A DNA stretch of 64,000 bases from Prorocentrum cordatum (Eukaryota; Sar; Dinophyceae; Prorocentrales; Prorocentraceae), in the NCBI GenBank assembly GCA_963575745.1, contig CAUYUJ010000857.1, positions 1 to 64,000 on the forward strand, in the 5' to 3' direction. Below are positions 9,784 to 21,292 of the stretch, piece after piece (positions within the stretch are counted from its first letter, which is position 1; each line of letters starts with the position of its first letter). Under the pieces are notes generated by a model. That model made no database searches. It was not told the DNA's origin and worked only from the letters and a program-made list of their open reading frames with translations. Both the position numbers and the translations under genes were made by a program.

Positions 9784-12626
9784 TGCCTGCGGGCGCCGCG
9801 CACCCGGCCCGTGCCGCGCGCTGGGCAGGAGCGGGTGCTCCCAGGCAGGCCCAGAGGTCCGAGGACAGACAGGCAGACAGAAGCCGCGCCTAGACGGCGC
9901 ATTGTCGGGGTTTGCCAGGACTCGGGTTCGCCATCGTTTTTTGACGACCGCGCCTCGGATTTTGACGAGGAGGAGTTTCGTGGGATGTCTGCAGCGGGAG
10001 GCCTCGTCAAAATGCAGGTTCGGCCTCGTCATTTTTTTGACGACCTCGTCGGGGATTTCCGAGTCCCCTGTACCCAGGTCTTACGTCCCCCTGACATTGG
10101 CAAAGAAGAGTAGCACATGCGTGTGAAAATAGGATGTGCTGCCGCAGCGCCTCGGGTGTTCCACGCCCGCTGCTTTGGTCCAGCGTGGTGCGAGGGAGAA
10201 CTGCCAGCAGCGTATGATACGGATTTGCCCTGATTCGAGGGCTCGAGCAAACATCGCGCAACAAATCGCAAAGAGGTCCGAGGGCTCGAGCAAAGATCGC
10301 ATCGGTGGCTCCTCGAGAGCAGAAGGGGGCCCTTAACTTCAGGAGCACGATGTGAAGGCTTGGCCTCGCTTAGGCCCCCGTGTGCGCATTAGGGATACAA
10401 GCAAAACGGGCGGTGTGGCTCGAGATGTCTGCAGAAGAAGGCCCCATGTTTCTATTGTGTCTGGCCCTTCTAGCTTAGCTTCCCCCCAAAGGGTTAGAGG
10501 CATTTTCATTGTTTATCAACTGGGAAGAACATATTCCCCAGACAGACCCAAAGATCCGAGGCGCCGAAAAATGGAGCGACTGGTTTGTGTAAGTTGTCGG
10601 CCTCTCGGAGGACGCGTAAGGGATGGGCGAGAAAGGGGGGGGGGCGGGCAGCGAGGGCTGCTAGGGCCCCAAAGTTGGCCTGCAGGGCCCGCTAAGGGCA
10701 CCTTTCTCCCCTCCCCAACTCATCGCCCCCCCCTGATTGATTCGCGCCTAAGCCTCTGGGGGCCCTCCACGGGCCCTGGGACCGTGAAGAAACGACTCGG
10801 GATGAAAGCTTGGCCTTCGGGTAGTCGAAGAAGTTGGAGCGCCGGATGTCTTGGGAATCGCTCTGAACAGGTGCAGCAAGCAGCATCGAAGGAGACCCAG
10901 ACCCCCTCGAGTAATGAAAAAGTCACGACGGGAGGGTTTTCGCAATTTTTCGACGTTTGGGGGCCCTTACTGGGCCTCAGGACCGTCAAGAACCGACTCA
11001 GCATGAGAAGCCGGTCCCTGGGAATGGGTCCAGACCTCTGGGGGCCGACGCAATGAAGAAATCATGACGTCGGGGGTTTGGGGAAGGAGTCAAATAAGCA
11101 TACATGGTCTGAAGTCTGCCCGAAGTTCTCGGATCGGTGCTGGCACCCTGGCGGCGCCTCTGGCAGCGCCCTTGGCAAGGACCTCCGAAAATTTTGGCCG
11201 ACATTTCTGTTATGGCAGTGATTCTTTCTGTATTGAAGTTTACTCGGCTTGCATGAACATGTCGCGTTGGCGAAGATAAGTGTTAGACCAAGCGTGAGCT
11301 TTTGTCGCCTTACCACTGGCAGAAGGGCGCATGCGGCGCGGTGCCCGTCGTCTTTGGCCCAGTTCTCTTCCCTGCCGCGTCTGCCCTGGCACTTCCTGCC
11401 TGCCACCCAGCTTCGCCATAGTCTATGTTGCAAAATGTGCCGCAGCATTCTGCTACCATGTATCGGGAGGTCGAAGATCTCGCAGGGACCCCACGTGTTG
11501 CTCCCCATCCTCCCCGTCCTCCTCCCCGTCTTCCTCGCCATCCTCCCCTTTTGGGCAACTTCACTTGTGAATCTTGGCAATTGTCTCTGGATTTTGCAGA
11601 TCGCAGGAGGTTCCTGCTGCGTGTCGCCACTTGACGTACGAGGAAAAACCTGGAAGACCGATGCCCGATTATGTCTGATGTGCAGCTGCTCGTTCCGCGT
11701 GCGCGGTTGCTGTTGTCGCTGCGTTTGGCGTCCAACTCGGGGCGTGAGTCGCAAGCGACGATCCGCCGAGGGCCTCCGGCTGGCTGAGCCACCAGGACAT
11801 GCTGGACCCCGAACCGGTTTTTTGGAGTCGCTTTCTTGCATCATTTAAGACGTTGTCTGACCTCGAAGGAGTAAAGGTACCGACCGCCACTGGTACCCTC
11901 CCCTCGTTTTCTCCTTTCTGGGCTTCCTGTGAGATGGCTCCGCTTCAAAATGCTGGTCAGAGCGCACCCCAGGAGAGGTCTGGAGCGGAATCGGTATTTC
12001 TGGCGTCCCAGAAAGTGCCATGGTGCCCTCGATTCTCCCCAGATGTTCCGTACCTCCAGACGGCCGCGCGGCCTCAGCGCTTATTCATCAAATTTTGCGA
12101 CGTTCGCAAGTTATTGGTGTTCTTGGTGCTGGCAGCGCCCTTCGCACGGTGGCCCGTGGTGGCGGTGCGATTTGTTTGCGTTGTGTCTTCGCGCGGCGAC
12201 GTGCTGGAGCAGCCTTGGTCGCAAGAGTGGGCAGGTACTTGTTTTGGAGACCTTCCTGGGGTCCACCAAGCTGATGTGGTCCACTCAAATTCGCCACTAT
12301 TTGGACTCCAGCTCGACTCTTGCTCGAGTGAAGCTCGTCTCAGGGTCGACGAAGCACTGACGCCCGAGTGGAGCGAAGGCTCCACGAGGGTCCCCATGAC
12401 CAGCATCTACCGTAAGGGTGGCCGCGGCCTGCGTGGCGGTTGCGGTTCGTCGTTCGTGTCCAGGGCGCACCCGAACCTCCAGGCTTCGATTCACAGGACT
12501 CCATTTTCCAGGACCTCGAAGCCCCCCCTCAGCGTGCGCACGCCATCGGCAGTGCCGCCCACGCCTTCTCCCAGAACAGTTGTCTCCTGCCTTCCTGGCC
12601 GTGGCCAGGGGTGGTGGTGGTGGTGT
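9784..12626. other. Gene-free region with R8 and R9 fragments
   Basis: R8 copies at about 10757-10830 and 10958-11060 (GGGCC..GGGACCGT signature), and an R9 copy at 11917-12003. A stretch at 10850-10890 (CGCTCTGAACAGGTGCAGCA) recurs at 20190-20210. Open frames of 100-340 codons occur on both strands, but they overlap one another, cross repeat borders and show no recognisable domain. Confidence 0.55.
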
Positions 12627-12735
12627 ACCGTCGGACCGAGGTCTAAGGTCCAGGTCGGTTCGGGGAGGGTACCCTAACGTTCCTCGTGTCTGTTGGATGT
12701 TATCGTGCACCCTGGGAAGGGTACCGTTGGATATT
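12627..12735. repeat. Interspersed repeat R11, copy 1
   Basis: GTCGGACCGAGGTCTAAGGT then GGTCGGTTCGGGGAGGGT. It matches 20277-20400 closely. Confidence 0.8.
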
Positions 12736-12736
12736 T

Positions 12737-12759
12737 TGTGTGTGTGTGTGTGTGTGTGT
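12737..12759. repeat. (TG)n microsatellite
   Basis: About 11 TG dinucleotides. Confidence 0.95.
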
Positions 12760-12857
12760 TTTGGTATCAGGTTGTCATGCTTCCCCCACATCCTAAGTGG
12801 GTCTCTTATTTTCTCTGCACACCTGCGCGGAGGATCACCTCCCACCGTCCCCCCCTC

Positions 12858-13085
12858 TCTTCCACCCCATCACCATCACCATCGCAGTCCTTATCACACT
12901 CATAATCATCAACATCAAAATCATCATCAGCACACGCACGCTCATTCAGAATCATGAGCACACACGCACACACCCTCTTCTCTTCTCCACCTCACCACCG
13001 TTATTCACCATCATCATCAATCACACTCACTCGCTATCACCATTACTGTCATCACACATGCATCACGATCACCATCCCATCGTGA
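12858..13085. repeat. Degenerate CAC/ATC simple repeat
   Basis: ATC, CAC and ACAC stretches mixed together over about 230 bp. Confidence 0.85.
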
Positions 13086-13094
13086 TCATCGGCC

Positions 13095-13870
13095 AAGAGG
13101 GAGCCTCGTGTGTGAGTTACTTGTGAGGAAGTCTTAGGCGGGAGCTCCCCCGTCCCCATGGGGTCCGCACTTCATGTTGGTAGTCCGAGCGTGTCATCGG
13201 AACCTTGTGACCGTCGTCATGTTTCGGCTCTTCTGGATTGAATACCGAGGAAGTCTCAGGCGGGAGCATCGTTTGTGAGTGAATTGCGAGGAAGTCTCAG
13301 GCGGGAGGTCCTTCACTATGGGGTCTGCACATCATGTTGGTAATCCGAGCGGGTCATCGGAACTTTGTATATGTCGTTACTGTTCGGCTCCTCTGGAATG
13401 AAGATGGAGGAAGGCTCAGGCGGGAGCTTCGTCTGTGAGTAAATTGCGAGGCAGTCTCAGGCGCGAGCTCCTTCCTTATGGGGTCCGCGTTTCATGTTGC
13501 TAATCCGAAGGGGTTCATCGGAACCTTCTAAGTGTCGTCACTTTTTTTGAATCCTGTGGAGTGGCGCTGGAAGAAGCTTGAGGCGGGCGCTTCGTCTGTG
13601 AGCGAATTGCGAGGAAGTCTCAGGCGGGAGCCCCCCCCCCTCCCTATGTGGTCAGCACTTCATGTTGATGATCCGAGGGGAGTCATCGGAACCTTTTACG
13701 TGTCGTCCATTGTCGGCTCTTCTGGAAGGATACGGAGGAAGTCCCAGGCGAGAGTTTCGTTTGTGAGTGAATTGCGAGGAAATCTTAGGCGGGAGCCCCT
13801 CCCTTATGGGCCCCGCATTTCATGATGGTAATCAGAGCGGGCCATCGGAACTTTGTATATGTCGTCACTT
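13095..13870. repeat. ~160-bp satellite array, left part
   Basis: The core GAATTGCGAGGAAGTCTCAG recurs near 13281, 13441, 13604 and 13769 (periods 160-165), with a diverged unit near 13107. Each unit also has CATGTTGGTAATCCGAGCGG and TCATCGGAAC. The same family resumes at 16020. Confidence 0.92.
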
Positions 13871-13974
13871 TTTCCCCACATGTTTCGTGGGGTTCTGGTT
13901 TTCTTCTCTGCCGCGTCGCACCCGCGTCTCACACCCGCACACACCCACACACCCGCACACACCTCCCACACACA

Positions 13975-14228
13975 CACACACAGCACAGCACAGCACGGCA
14001 CCGCACCGCACCGCACAGCACAGCACAGCACAGCACAGCACAGCACAGCACAGCACAGCACAGCACAGCACAGTACAGTACAGCACAGTACTGCTTAGCA
14101 CAGCTCAGCACAGCTCAACCCAGCCCAGCACAGCACAGCAATCTCATCTCAGCTCAGCACAGTACAGCACAGCTCAGCTCAGCTCAGCTCGGCACATCAC
14201 AGCACAGCACAGCTCAGCACAGCAGAGC
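13975..14228. repeat. (CAGCA)n pentamer array
   Basis: CACA dinucleotides pass into about 250 bp of CAGCA with CTCAG and TACAG variants. The Cys/Ala-rich and Ser/Thr-rich open frames here are products of the repeat. Confidence 0.95.
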
Positions 14229-14319
14229 ACGCAGGGCCTGGCAGGCGTGGCACTTCCTCGTCACCAGAGGGGGGTTGCAGGGGGTGGTCTCCCACCGCGG
14301 CCCCTATACGCGCCAATGT

Positions 14320-15945
14320 CGCAGGGCCTAGCAGGCGTTGCACTTTCTCGACACCACAGGGGGTGCGCACGGGGTGGTCCCTGAGCGCGGCCGCTATCTG
14401 TGACGGTCGTCCAGGGCACAGCAGGCGTGGCGTTTTCTCGACACCACAGGGGATGCGCACGGAGTGGTCCCTAAGCGCGGCCGCTATCCGTGACGGTCGT
14501 CCAGGGCACAGCAGGCGTGGCGTTTTTTCGGCACCAGCGGGGGTGCGCACGGGGTGGTCCCTGAGCGCGGCCGCTAGCCGTGACGGTCGTCCAGGGCACA
14601 GCAGGCGTGGCGTTTTCTTGACACCACAAGGGGTGCGCACGGGTTGGTCCCTGAGCGCGGCAGCCATCCGTGACGGACGTCCAGGACACAGCAGGCGTGG
14701 CGTTTGCTCGACGCCACAGGGGGTGCGCACGGGGTGGTCCCTGAGCGCCGCCGCTATCCGTGACGGTCGTCCAGGGCACAGCAGGCGCGGCGTTTCCTCG
14801 ACACCACAGGGGGTGCGCAAGGGGTGGTCCCTGAGCGCGGCCGCTGTCCGTGGCGGTCGTCCAGGGCTCAGTAGGCGTGGCGCTTTCGCGACACCACAGG
14901 GGGTGCGCACGGGGTGGTCCCTGAGCGTGGCCGCTATCCGTGACGGTCGTCCAGGGCACAGCAGGCGTTGCGTTTCCTCGACACCACAGGGGGTGCGCAC
15001 GGGGTGTTCCCTGAGCGCGGCCGCTATCAGTGACGGTCGTCCAAGTCACAACAAGCGTGGCGTTTCCTGGACACCACAGGGGGTGCGCACGGGGTGGTCA
15101 AAGAGCGCGGCCGCTATCCGTGACGGTCGTCCAGGGCACAGCAGGCGTTGCGTTTCCTCGACACCACAGGGGGTGCGCACGGGGTGGTCCCTGAGCGCGG
15201 CCGCCATCCGTGACGGTCGTCCAGGGCACAGCAGGCGTGGCGTTCTCTTGACACCACAAGAGGTGCGCACGGGGTGGTCCCTGAGCGCGGCAGCTATCCG
15301 TGACGGTCGTCCAGGGCGCAGCAGGCGTGGCGTTTTCTCAACGCCACAGGGGGTGCGCACGGGGTGGTCCCTGAGCGCGGCCGCTAGCCGTGACGGTCAT
15401 CCAGGGCTCAGCAGGCGTGGCGTTTTCTCGACACCACAGGGGGTGCGCACGGGGTTGTCCCTGAGCGCGGCCGCTATCCGTGACGGTCGTCCAGGGCACA
15501 GCAGGCGTGGCGTTTCCTCGACACCACAAGGGGTGCGCACGGGGTGTTCCCTGAGCGCGGCCGCCATCCGTGACGGTCGTCCAGGGCTCAGCAGGCGTTG
15601 CGCTTTCTCGACGCCACAAGGGGGTGCGCACGGGGTGGTCCCTGAGCGCGGCCGCTATCCGTGACGGTCGTCCAGGGCACAGCAGGCGTGGCGTTTTCTC
15701 GACACCAGAGTGCGCACGGGTTGGTCCCTGAGCGCGGCCGCTATCCGTGACTGTCGTCCAGGGCACAGCAGGCGTGGAGTTTTGTCGACACCACAGGGGG
15801 TGCGCACGGGGTGGTCCCTGAGCGCGGCCGCTAGCCGTGACGGTCGTCCAGGGCGCCGCAGGCGTGGCGTTTTCTCAACGCCACAAGGGGGTGCGCACGG
15901 GGTGGTCCCTGAGCGCGGCCGTTATCCGTGACGGCCGTCCTTGCG
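14320..15945. repeat. 90-bp minisatellite, 18 tandem units
   Basis: The core TGACGGTCGTCCAGGGCACA starts near 14400 and recurs every 90 bp to 15570, then near 15661, 15747, 15837 and 15928. Each unit has GACACCACAGGGGGTGCGC and a GCGGCCGC octamer. Because 90 is a multiple of 3 and the unit lacks stops, frames on both strands stay open. The longest, 14363-15664 on +, would be a 30-residue repeat protein. I treat it as a satellite, not a gene. Confidence 0.95.
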
Positions 15946-16019
15946 GTATCGGCGGGGCAGCGGCCACCAACATCGTTCTCACATGCTTCATTTTAGCTAT
16001 CATCACCCCAACCATAATA

Positions 16020-16945
16020 TAAGTATGTGGGATTCCTCGGTAGCGTAATGTTCGGCTCCTCTGGAATGAAGATGCAGGAAGTCTCAGGCGGCAACTTCGT
16101 CTGTCAGTGACTTGCGAAGAAGTCTCAGGCGGGAGCCCCTCCCTATGGGTTCCGCATTTCATGTTGGTAATATGATGGGGGCCATCGGAACATTGTAATT
16201 GTCGTCGTTGTTCGGCTCCTCTGGAGCGGAATTGGAGAATGTCTCAGGCGGGGGCTTCGTGTGTGAGCGAATCTCGATGAGATCTCAGGCGGGAGCCCCG
16301 TGCCTATGGGGTCCTCATTGCATGTAGGTAATCCGAGCCAGTCATCGCACACATCTAAGTGTCGATGTGTTCGGCTTCTCCTCTGAAGCGACGGCGGAAG
16401 TCTGAGGCGGGAGTGTCGTCTGTGAGTGAATTGCGAGGATGTCTCAGGCTGGAGTTCCCGCCTTATGGGGTCCGCATTTCATGATGGTAGTCCGAGCAGG
16501 TCATCGGAACCTTGTAGCCGTCGTCATTTTCCTGTTCTTCTGGATTGAATAATGAGGAAGTTTCAGGCGGGAGCTTCGTCTGTGAATGACTTGCGAGGAG
16601 GTCTCAGGCGGAACCCCCCTTCCCTATTGGGTCTTCATTTCATGTTTGTAACCCGAGCGGGTCATCGGAACTTTGTAACTGTCGTCGCGTGTTCGGCTGG
16701 ATTGAATGTGGAGGAACTCTCACGCGGTGGTTACTTTTGTAGGTGAGTTGCGAGAAAGTCTCAGGCGGGACCCCCCTCCCTATGGTGCCCGCGCTTCATG
16801 TTGGCAATCCGAGCGGGTCATCGGCAACTTCTACCAGTAATAGTATGTGAGCACCCCGGAGGGGCACATCACGAGGCGTTCCTCGCGCGTTTGTGAATGA
16901 GTTGCAAGGAAGGCTCGGACGGGAACCCCCTCCCTAGTCACAACT
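16020..16945. repeat. ~160-bp satellite array, right part
   Basis: The same unit as 13095-13870, with cores near 16109, 16269, 16429, 16588, 16745 and 16898. The CAGCA array and the 90-bp minisatellite therefore lie inside one older 160-bp array. Confidence 0.92.
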
Positions 16946-17268
16946 TGCTCGAGGAGTTCGACAAGAGAGCGGCGAACTCCATGGCTGAAGCGGAGCAACT
17001 CGCGGCAGAGCTGAACTTCGTGCTGCCTCCCGCTTGAGCGTGGCCGCGACTAATTCGGTGCTTGCGGGGTTGTCCCAACGGCTTGCTCCCGCGCCCTAGC
17101 GGCTTGCGGGGTTGTCCCAACGGCCGTTGCCCCGACGGCTTCGCGATTCTGCCATCGGAGAGCGCGCCCCTGCCATGCGCGGCGGCGACGGCGCCGAGGA
17201 AACTCGGCATGCGCCCCCTGCCAGGAAGAAAAAAAGGTCATCACGCGAACCGGCGGGGTAGAGATGAG
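16946..17268. other. Gene-free stretch with a short direct repeat
   Basis: GCGGCTTGCGGGGTTGTCCC-type segments recur at 17060-17125 with a period of about 37 bp. No recognisable domain. Confidence 0.5.
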
Positions 17269-17410
17269 AGGGGGGGAGAAGGAGAAGGAGGAAGAGGAGG
17301 AGGTGGAAGAGGAGGAGGAGGAGGAACAGGACGACGAGAAACAGGATACATTGAACAAGAAGGGCGAGCAGGAGGAGGAGACGGAGGACGAGGATGACAA
17401 GGAGGACGAG
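17269..17410. repeat. GAG/GGA-rich purine tract
   Basis: Interrupted GGA triplets. The Glu-rich frame over it is low complexity. Confidence 0.85.
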
Positions 17411-18325
17411 GAGGAGTCGCAACACAGGGCGAAACGGGGGGCTTAGGTCAGGGCGAAAAAGAAACAACAAAGGACAATCTAAATGGATTGTCGTGCGGGG
17501 TCCTACCGTCGGGGTAATTGAAGGATGTTCTTCTGTCCTACGTCCGAATGTATTGACAGGGCGGTCGCTGGCTATTACTGGCCTCTGCGCCCTCGGCCGA
17601 AGTCTGAGAAACGTAGGAAGGAACGAAACAAAACAACCAGAAATCGCTTAAGTGCGAAGGCCACTCCTGGCCAAAACCCTAAACAATGGGACGACCCCGA
17701 ACGCCAATTGGAAAACCAACGCTTCCCTCGTTCCCAGACCTGCACCCCTGTGTGTGGTCTTTCGTGGGATCCTCACAGGGTCCCACAATTTTAGGCGTTT
17801 GGGGGGATCTTGCCTCGATGTCATCGGATCTGGTCGAGTTTTGGGCGAAATTTGGACGGCATTTGGACGAAAAAGGGTGAAGAAGGGCGACTGGAACCTA
17901 GGCGATATCCAATCGAACTCGCGTTCAGGACAGTGGCCGCGGAAGTTCCCGTTGGCAGCGATGGAAGCATTCCTTTCTCAATCATATGTGTTGTCACGCC
18001 TGATGTATCACCGAGAACAAAGGACCCCCCAACCCGAAAAGCACGAGGAAGACGTGGCCTCATTGGAGTCCCCGTCTTTGCCTGAGGGATGGCATCTCTG
18101 GACGGTCTGGTTCGCTACATTTGCAGGAAAAAAAGGTCCCCCCCCCAAAGGGTCAGAAGTCAATTGATTGGCTTTTGTAGCAATCCTTCGTTTGCGTTCG
18201 CGCACCATTGCCGCAGTGTCTCACGCCTCCCGTGTCCGCTTCGCGGGGCGAGGACCTCCGCGGGCACGTCGGCTGGACTCCACGCCTCGACCCGCGGAGG
18301 TCCACAGAGGCCGTGGCGAGGGACC
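17411..18325. other. Gene-free stretch
   Basis: A frame at 17652-18167 (+, 171 codons) is open but has no recognisable domain, and it is overlapped by frames in other phases. No repeat family assigned. Confidence 0.45.
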
Positions 18326-18479
18326 TCCCCCTCCTCCTCCTCCTCCTCCTCCTCCTCCTCCTCCTCCTCCTCCTCCTCCTCCTCCTCCCTTTCTTCCTCC
18401 CTCTCCTCCTCCTCCTCCTCCTCCTCTCCTCCTCCTCCTCCTCCTCCTCCTCCTCCTCCTCCTCCTCCTCCTCCTCCTC

Positions 18480-18511
<32 letters not shown>

Positions 18512-18720
18512 TCCCCCTCACCCTCTTCCCCTCGTCCTCCTCTCCACTCTTCTTCCCCCTCACTTCTTCCTCCTCGTCCTCCTCCTTCCTCCCTCTCGTC
18601 CTCCTCCTCCTCCCCCCCTCCTCCTCTCCGCTCTTCTTCCCCTTCCTCCTCCTCCTCCTCCTCCTGCACCCCCTCCTCCTCCTCCTCCTCCTCCTCCTCC
18701 TCCTCCTCCTCCTCCGCTTC
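18326..18720. repeat. Long (CCT)n microsatellite
   Basis: About 395 bp of CCT with CTTCC, CCCC and CTCGT interruptions. It accounts for the poly-Ser/Leu/Pro and poly-Glu/Arg/Gly frames. Confidence 0.97.
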
Positions 18721-18747
18721 TGCCTCCTCCCGGCACGCCCCGCGCAG

Positions 18748-18819
18748 GCCAAGCTCGAGGCCCTGCGGAGCATGACGGACGAGGAGCGGCAGGCGAAGCT
18801 CTGGCGCGCCGTGGAGGTG
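18748..18819 (+). other. Candidate short exon or coding relic
   Basis: After an AG at 18746-18747 the sequence reads AKLEALRSMTDEERQAKLW, ending VE just before GTGAAG, which could be a 5' splice site. The composition is helical and coding-like, unlike the microsatellite before it. The splice sites are guesses, no partner exon was identified, and no family was recognised. Confidence 0.25.
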
Positions 18820-18889
18820 AAGAGGCGCCGCCGCCGGCCCCCGGCGCGCGGCCTCTCGGAAGAGGCATGCGCCCTTTGAGAGATGGTCG

Positions 18890-19016
18890 TTCTTTGGATT
18901 CGTGGTGGACGGCCAATGGAGAGGAGGCGTGTTGCCAAATCATGTCCAGATGTCGGAAGCGTATGCTAAAACTGTTGTTAAAATGAAAGAAAGACCATGT
19001 TTGAAACATGTGTCAG
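18890..19016. mobile_element. Truncated MITE-like element, family M3
   Basis: Left end GTGGACGGCCAATGGAGAGG and interior CATGTTTGAAACATG. It is cut off by the full M3 copy that follows. Confidence 0.6.
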
Positions 19017-19216
19017 GTCGTGGAGGACCGCCAATGGAGAGGAAGCATGTTGCCAAATCATTTCCAGATGTCTGAAACGTGTGCCAAAACTGTTGTTAGA
19101 ATGAAAGAAACAACCATGTTCGAAGCATGTGTCAGGACATGTTGTCCGGCATTTTAAACACATTTGAACTTCAATGATAGGACTGTTAGGGGGTCCATTG
19201 TCGTGGCATCCACAAG
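19017..19216. mobile_element. MITE-like element, family M3, copy 3
   Basis: GTCGTGGAGGACCGCCAATG on the left and TCCATTGTCGTGGCATCCAC on the right. Confidence 0.65.
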
Positions 19217-19228
19217 TCTTTCTTCAGA

Positions 19229-19410
19229 TCCAAGCGAGTTGACTTGCATGGGCGGGGGGGGACCTGAGCCGGAAGCAAGCCGAAAAACAGCTTGACGTGC
19301 GGCAGCCACGCAAGTCGAAAGGCATTGGCGCGCTCGTAATTATTCGATCGAAGCGGGGTGATCGGCGGGGGGAGGGGGGGGCGAACGCCATGCAAGTAAA
19401 TTTGCCTGGG
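19229..19410. mobile_element. MITE-like element, family M10, copy 2
   Basis: Ends GAGTTGACTTGCATGGGCGG and CGCCATGCAAGTAAATTTGC form inverted repeats. The interior matches 3018-3175. Confidence 0.8.
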
Positions 19411-20952
19411 TCTAAAGAAGAACAGGCTCTTGCTCGTCAGGGGCGGCCGGACTGGACGCCCCGAGATCCTGAGGAGGCCTTCCCCAGCTCACGTCCCCCG
19501 CCGGAACGCGGCGCGCCGCCGCGCGCGCGTCCGCTCTCGTAACTTTCCCTGCCCCCTCGAGGCTGGAGAGCACGCTGCCGTCGAGGGCCTCGCCGCGCGG
19601 GCCGTGCGTGCGCCAGAGATTGGCGCCTCGGGCCCTCCCTCCCCTCCCCCACCCGCCAGGAGCGGCGCCTCGGCTGACGCAGCCCCTGGCCCGTTTCCGC
19701 GCGTCGGGGAGGATTTCGGTCCCCCCAGACAGACCCAGAGAGCCGAGGCTCCGATCAAGCATCGGAACGGTTGGCCATTGAGAACAAGAGAACCCCCGAC
19801 CTCAATACCACCATGAAGACGTGGCCTCGCTTAGGTCCCCATTCTCGCATCGGGGATACAGGAACAATGGGCGGTTTGGTTCGATACAGCTGCAGAAACT
19901 ATTCCTTCTCCCTAATTAATGTTCTTGGCCCTCCTGACTTCGGACCCTTCCTAAGGGTTAGGGATACTTCTATTGCTCATCAGTGGGGAAGGGCTGATTC
20001 CCCAGCAGACCCAGAGATCCTAGGCTCCGGAAAATTGGAGCGGCCGGTTTTTGTAAGTTTTGCCCTTTGGGAGCGCTCGATGGGCCCTGAGACCGTCGAA
20101 AAGCGATTCAGGATGAACAATCGGCCCCAGGGCCCATGCATCGGAAAAGTTGGAGCGCCCGCTGTTTGGGGATGCCCCCAGCAGAATCGCTCCGAACAGG
20201 TGCGGTAAGTACTAGGCACATCAAGCTTGAAGTGAAGGGGATGATGGTTCATGCAGTCACGACGCTGAAGTAGAGTCGGACCGAGGTCTAAGATCGAGGT
20301 CGGTTCGGGGAGGGTGCCCTAATGTTCTTCGTGCTTGTTGGATGTTCTTGTGCGTCCTGAAGGGAGGGCACCCTCGAATGTTCTTCGTGTTCTTGTCCGG
20401 CTTAGGGTCTCGTGTTCTTGAGGGGTGTTTTGCATCACTAGGCTTATGATGTTCCAACCTACTTGAGCCCTGGTCACCAGAAGTAATTTCGAGCAACAAG
20501 AAAGTACCGAAACTGGAGAGCTTTCACGTGTCGGGCCCTGGGGGGCGATGTTCGCTCGACACTGTTTCGATACTTGCCTGGGTGCTCGGAATTAGTTCTG
20601 GGATGTGGTCCCGAAGTGCGATGGGAGCAGCTCGGGAGGAACACAAAAACACACACTGACACCATGAATCGTCGACTCCCCGGAGAGTGTGCGAGCATAC
20701 GGGAAGTGGGGGAGAGCCGAAAAGTCCAGGGGCATCCCGGGATCTGCGTGCATCTGTGTGCGTGCCCCTGGGCCCCTTCGGCAACCTAGTCCCGGGCTCG
20801 ATGGTGCTCCTGGCGCGGGAAGGGGCTCTGCTCGGCGGGCCCCTCCTCGGGCCCGCGTCGGGGAGGGCCCTCCTCGCCGTGGCCGAGGCGCCCCGCGGCC
20901 CGGCAGAGCAAAGAGCCCTTCGTTCCTCGTGTCCTGAAGTTCGGGGGCGGAA
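19411..20952. other. Gene-free region with repeats R8, R11 and R12
   Basis: R8 at 20056-20175, R11 at 20277-20400 and R12 at 20440-20580. A segment near 20640-20700 (ACACACACTGACACCATGAA) loosely resembles 31410-31450. No ORF with a recognisable domain. Confidence 0.6.
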
Positions 20953-21123
20953 AAGAGGGGGGTGATGACTAGGGGGGGGGTGGATATCATGGCGGGGGCC
21001 ATGATTTTTCCCCAGATTTCATGGCGCCCCTTCTTATTTCATTACGTCCCTGGCCCCCCCGCTGGGCCGCGCACATGCCGCCGGTCATGATTTGCACCCC
21101 CCCCTCTTGGACACCCCTCTCTA
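20953..21123. mobile_element. MITE, family M9, copy 1
   Basis: About 45-bp imperfect terminal inverted repeats. The left arm runs from AGAGGGG to ATCATGGCGG. The right arm runs from GCCGGTCATGATTTGC to ACCCCTCT. The internal palindrome ATCATGGCGGGGGCCATGAT is characteristic. Copies at 33630-33804 and 35289-35460. Confidence 0.82.
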
Positions 21124-21136
21124 GGCCGCTCCCGAG

Positions 21137-21292
21137 AAGTCGGGGATGTCCCTCTGCAGGAGGACTTTCAAACAGGTAGTCAGCAAACAGTGCGGGGACG
21201 ACTGTCTGACTACGTCTGGTTTTTTTGGCTTCTGTTTGGGCCATCTTTCGTCTTGCCTCCCAAATCCGCCTGTAGGAGAACATGCCCGACCT
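21137..21292. mobile_element. MITE, family M1, copy 3
   Basis: AAGTCGGGGATGTCCCTCTG on the left; CCTGTAGGAGAACATGCCCG on the right. Interior signature GTGCGGGGACGACTG. Confidence 0.86.

Noticed and set aside
11270-12400. Degenerate retroelement coding suggested by short peptides
   Set aside because: A few peptide stretches looked RT-like at first, but no motif order or catalytic signature could be built.
10352-12677. Host genes suggested by 200-290 codon frames
   Set aside because: Frames in several phases overlap, they include R8 and R9 repeat segments, and none shows a recognisable motif.
14363-15664. 433-codon frame with 30-residue repeats
   Set aside because: The frame is a direct result of a 90-bp stop-free satellite. 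The opposite strand is open too, and no leader, start context or domain supports a gene. Kept only as a satellite and a finding.
14320-15945. Possible CRISPR array
   Set aside because: The 90-bp units are contiguous and similar throughout, with no unique spacers, in a eukaryotic setting.
18160-19009. Large frames over the CCT tract
   Set aside because: Poly-Ser, poly-Leu, poly-Pro, poly-Glu and poly-Gly in different frames from the same microsatellite.
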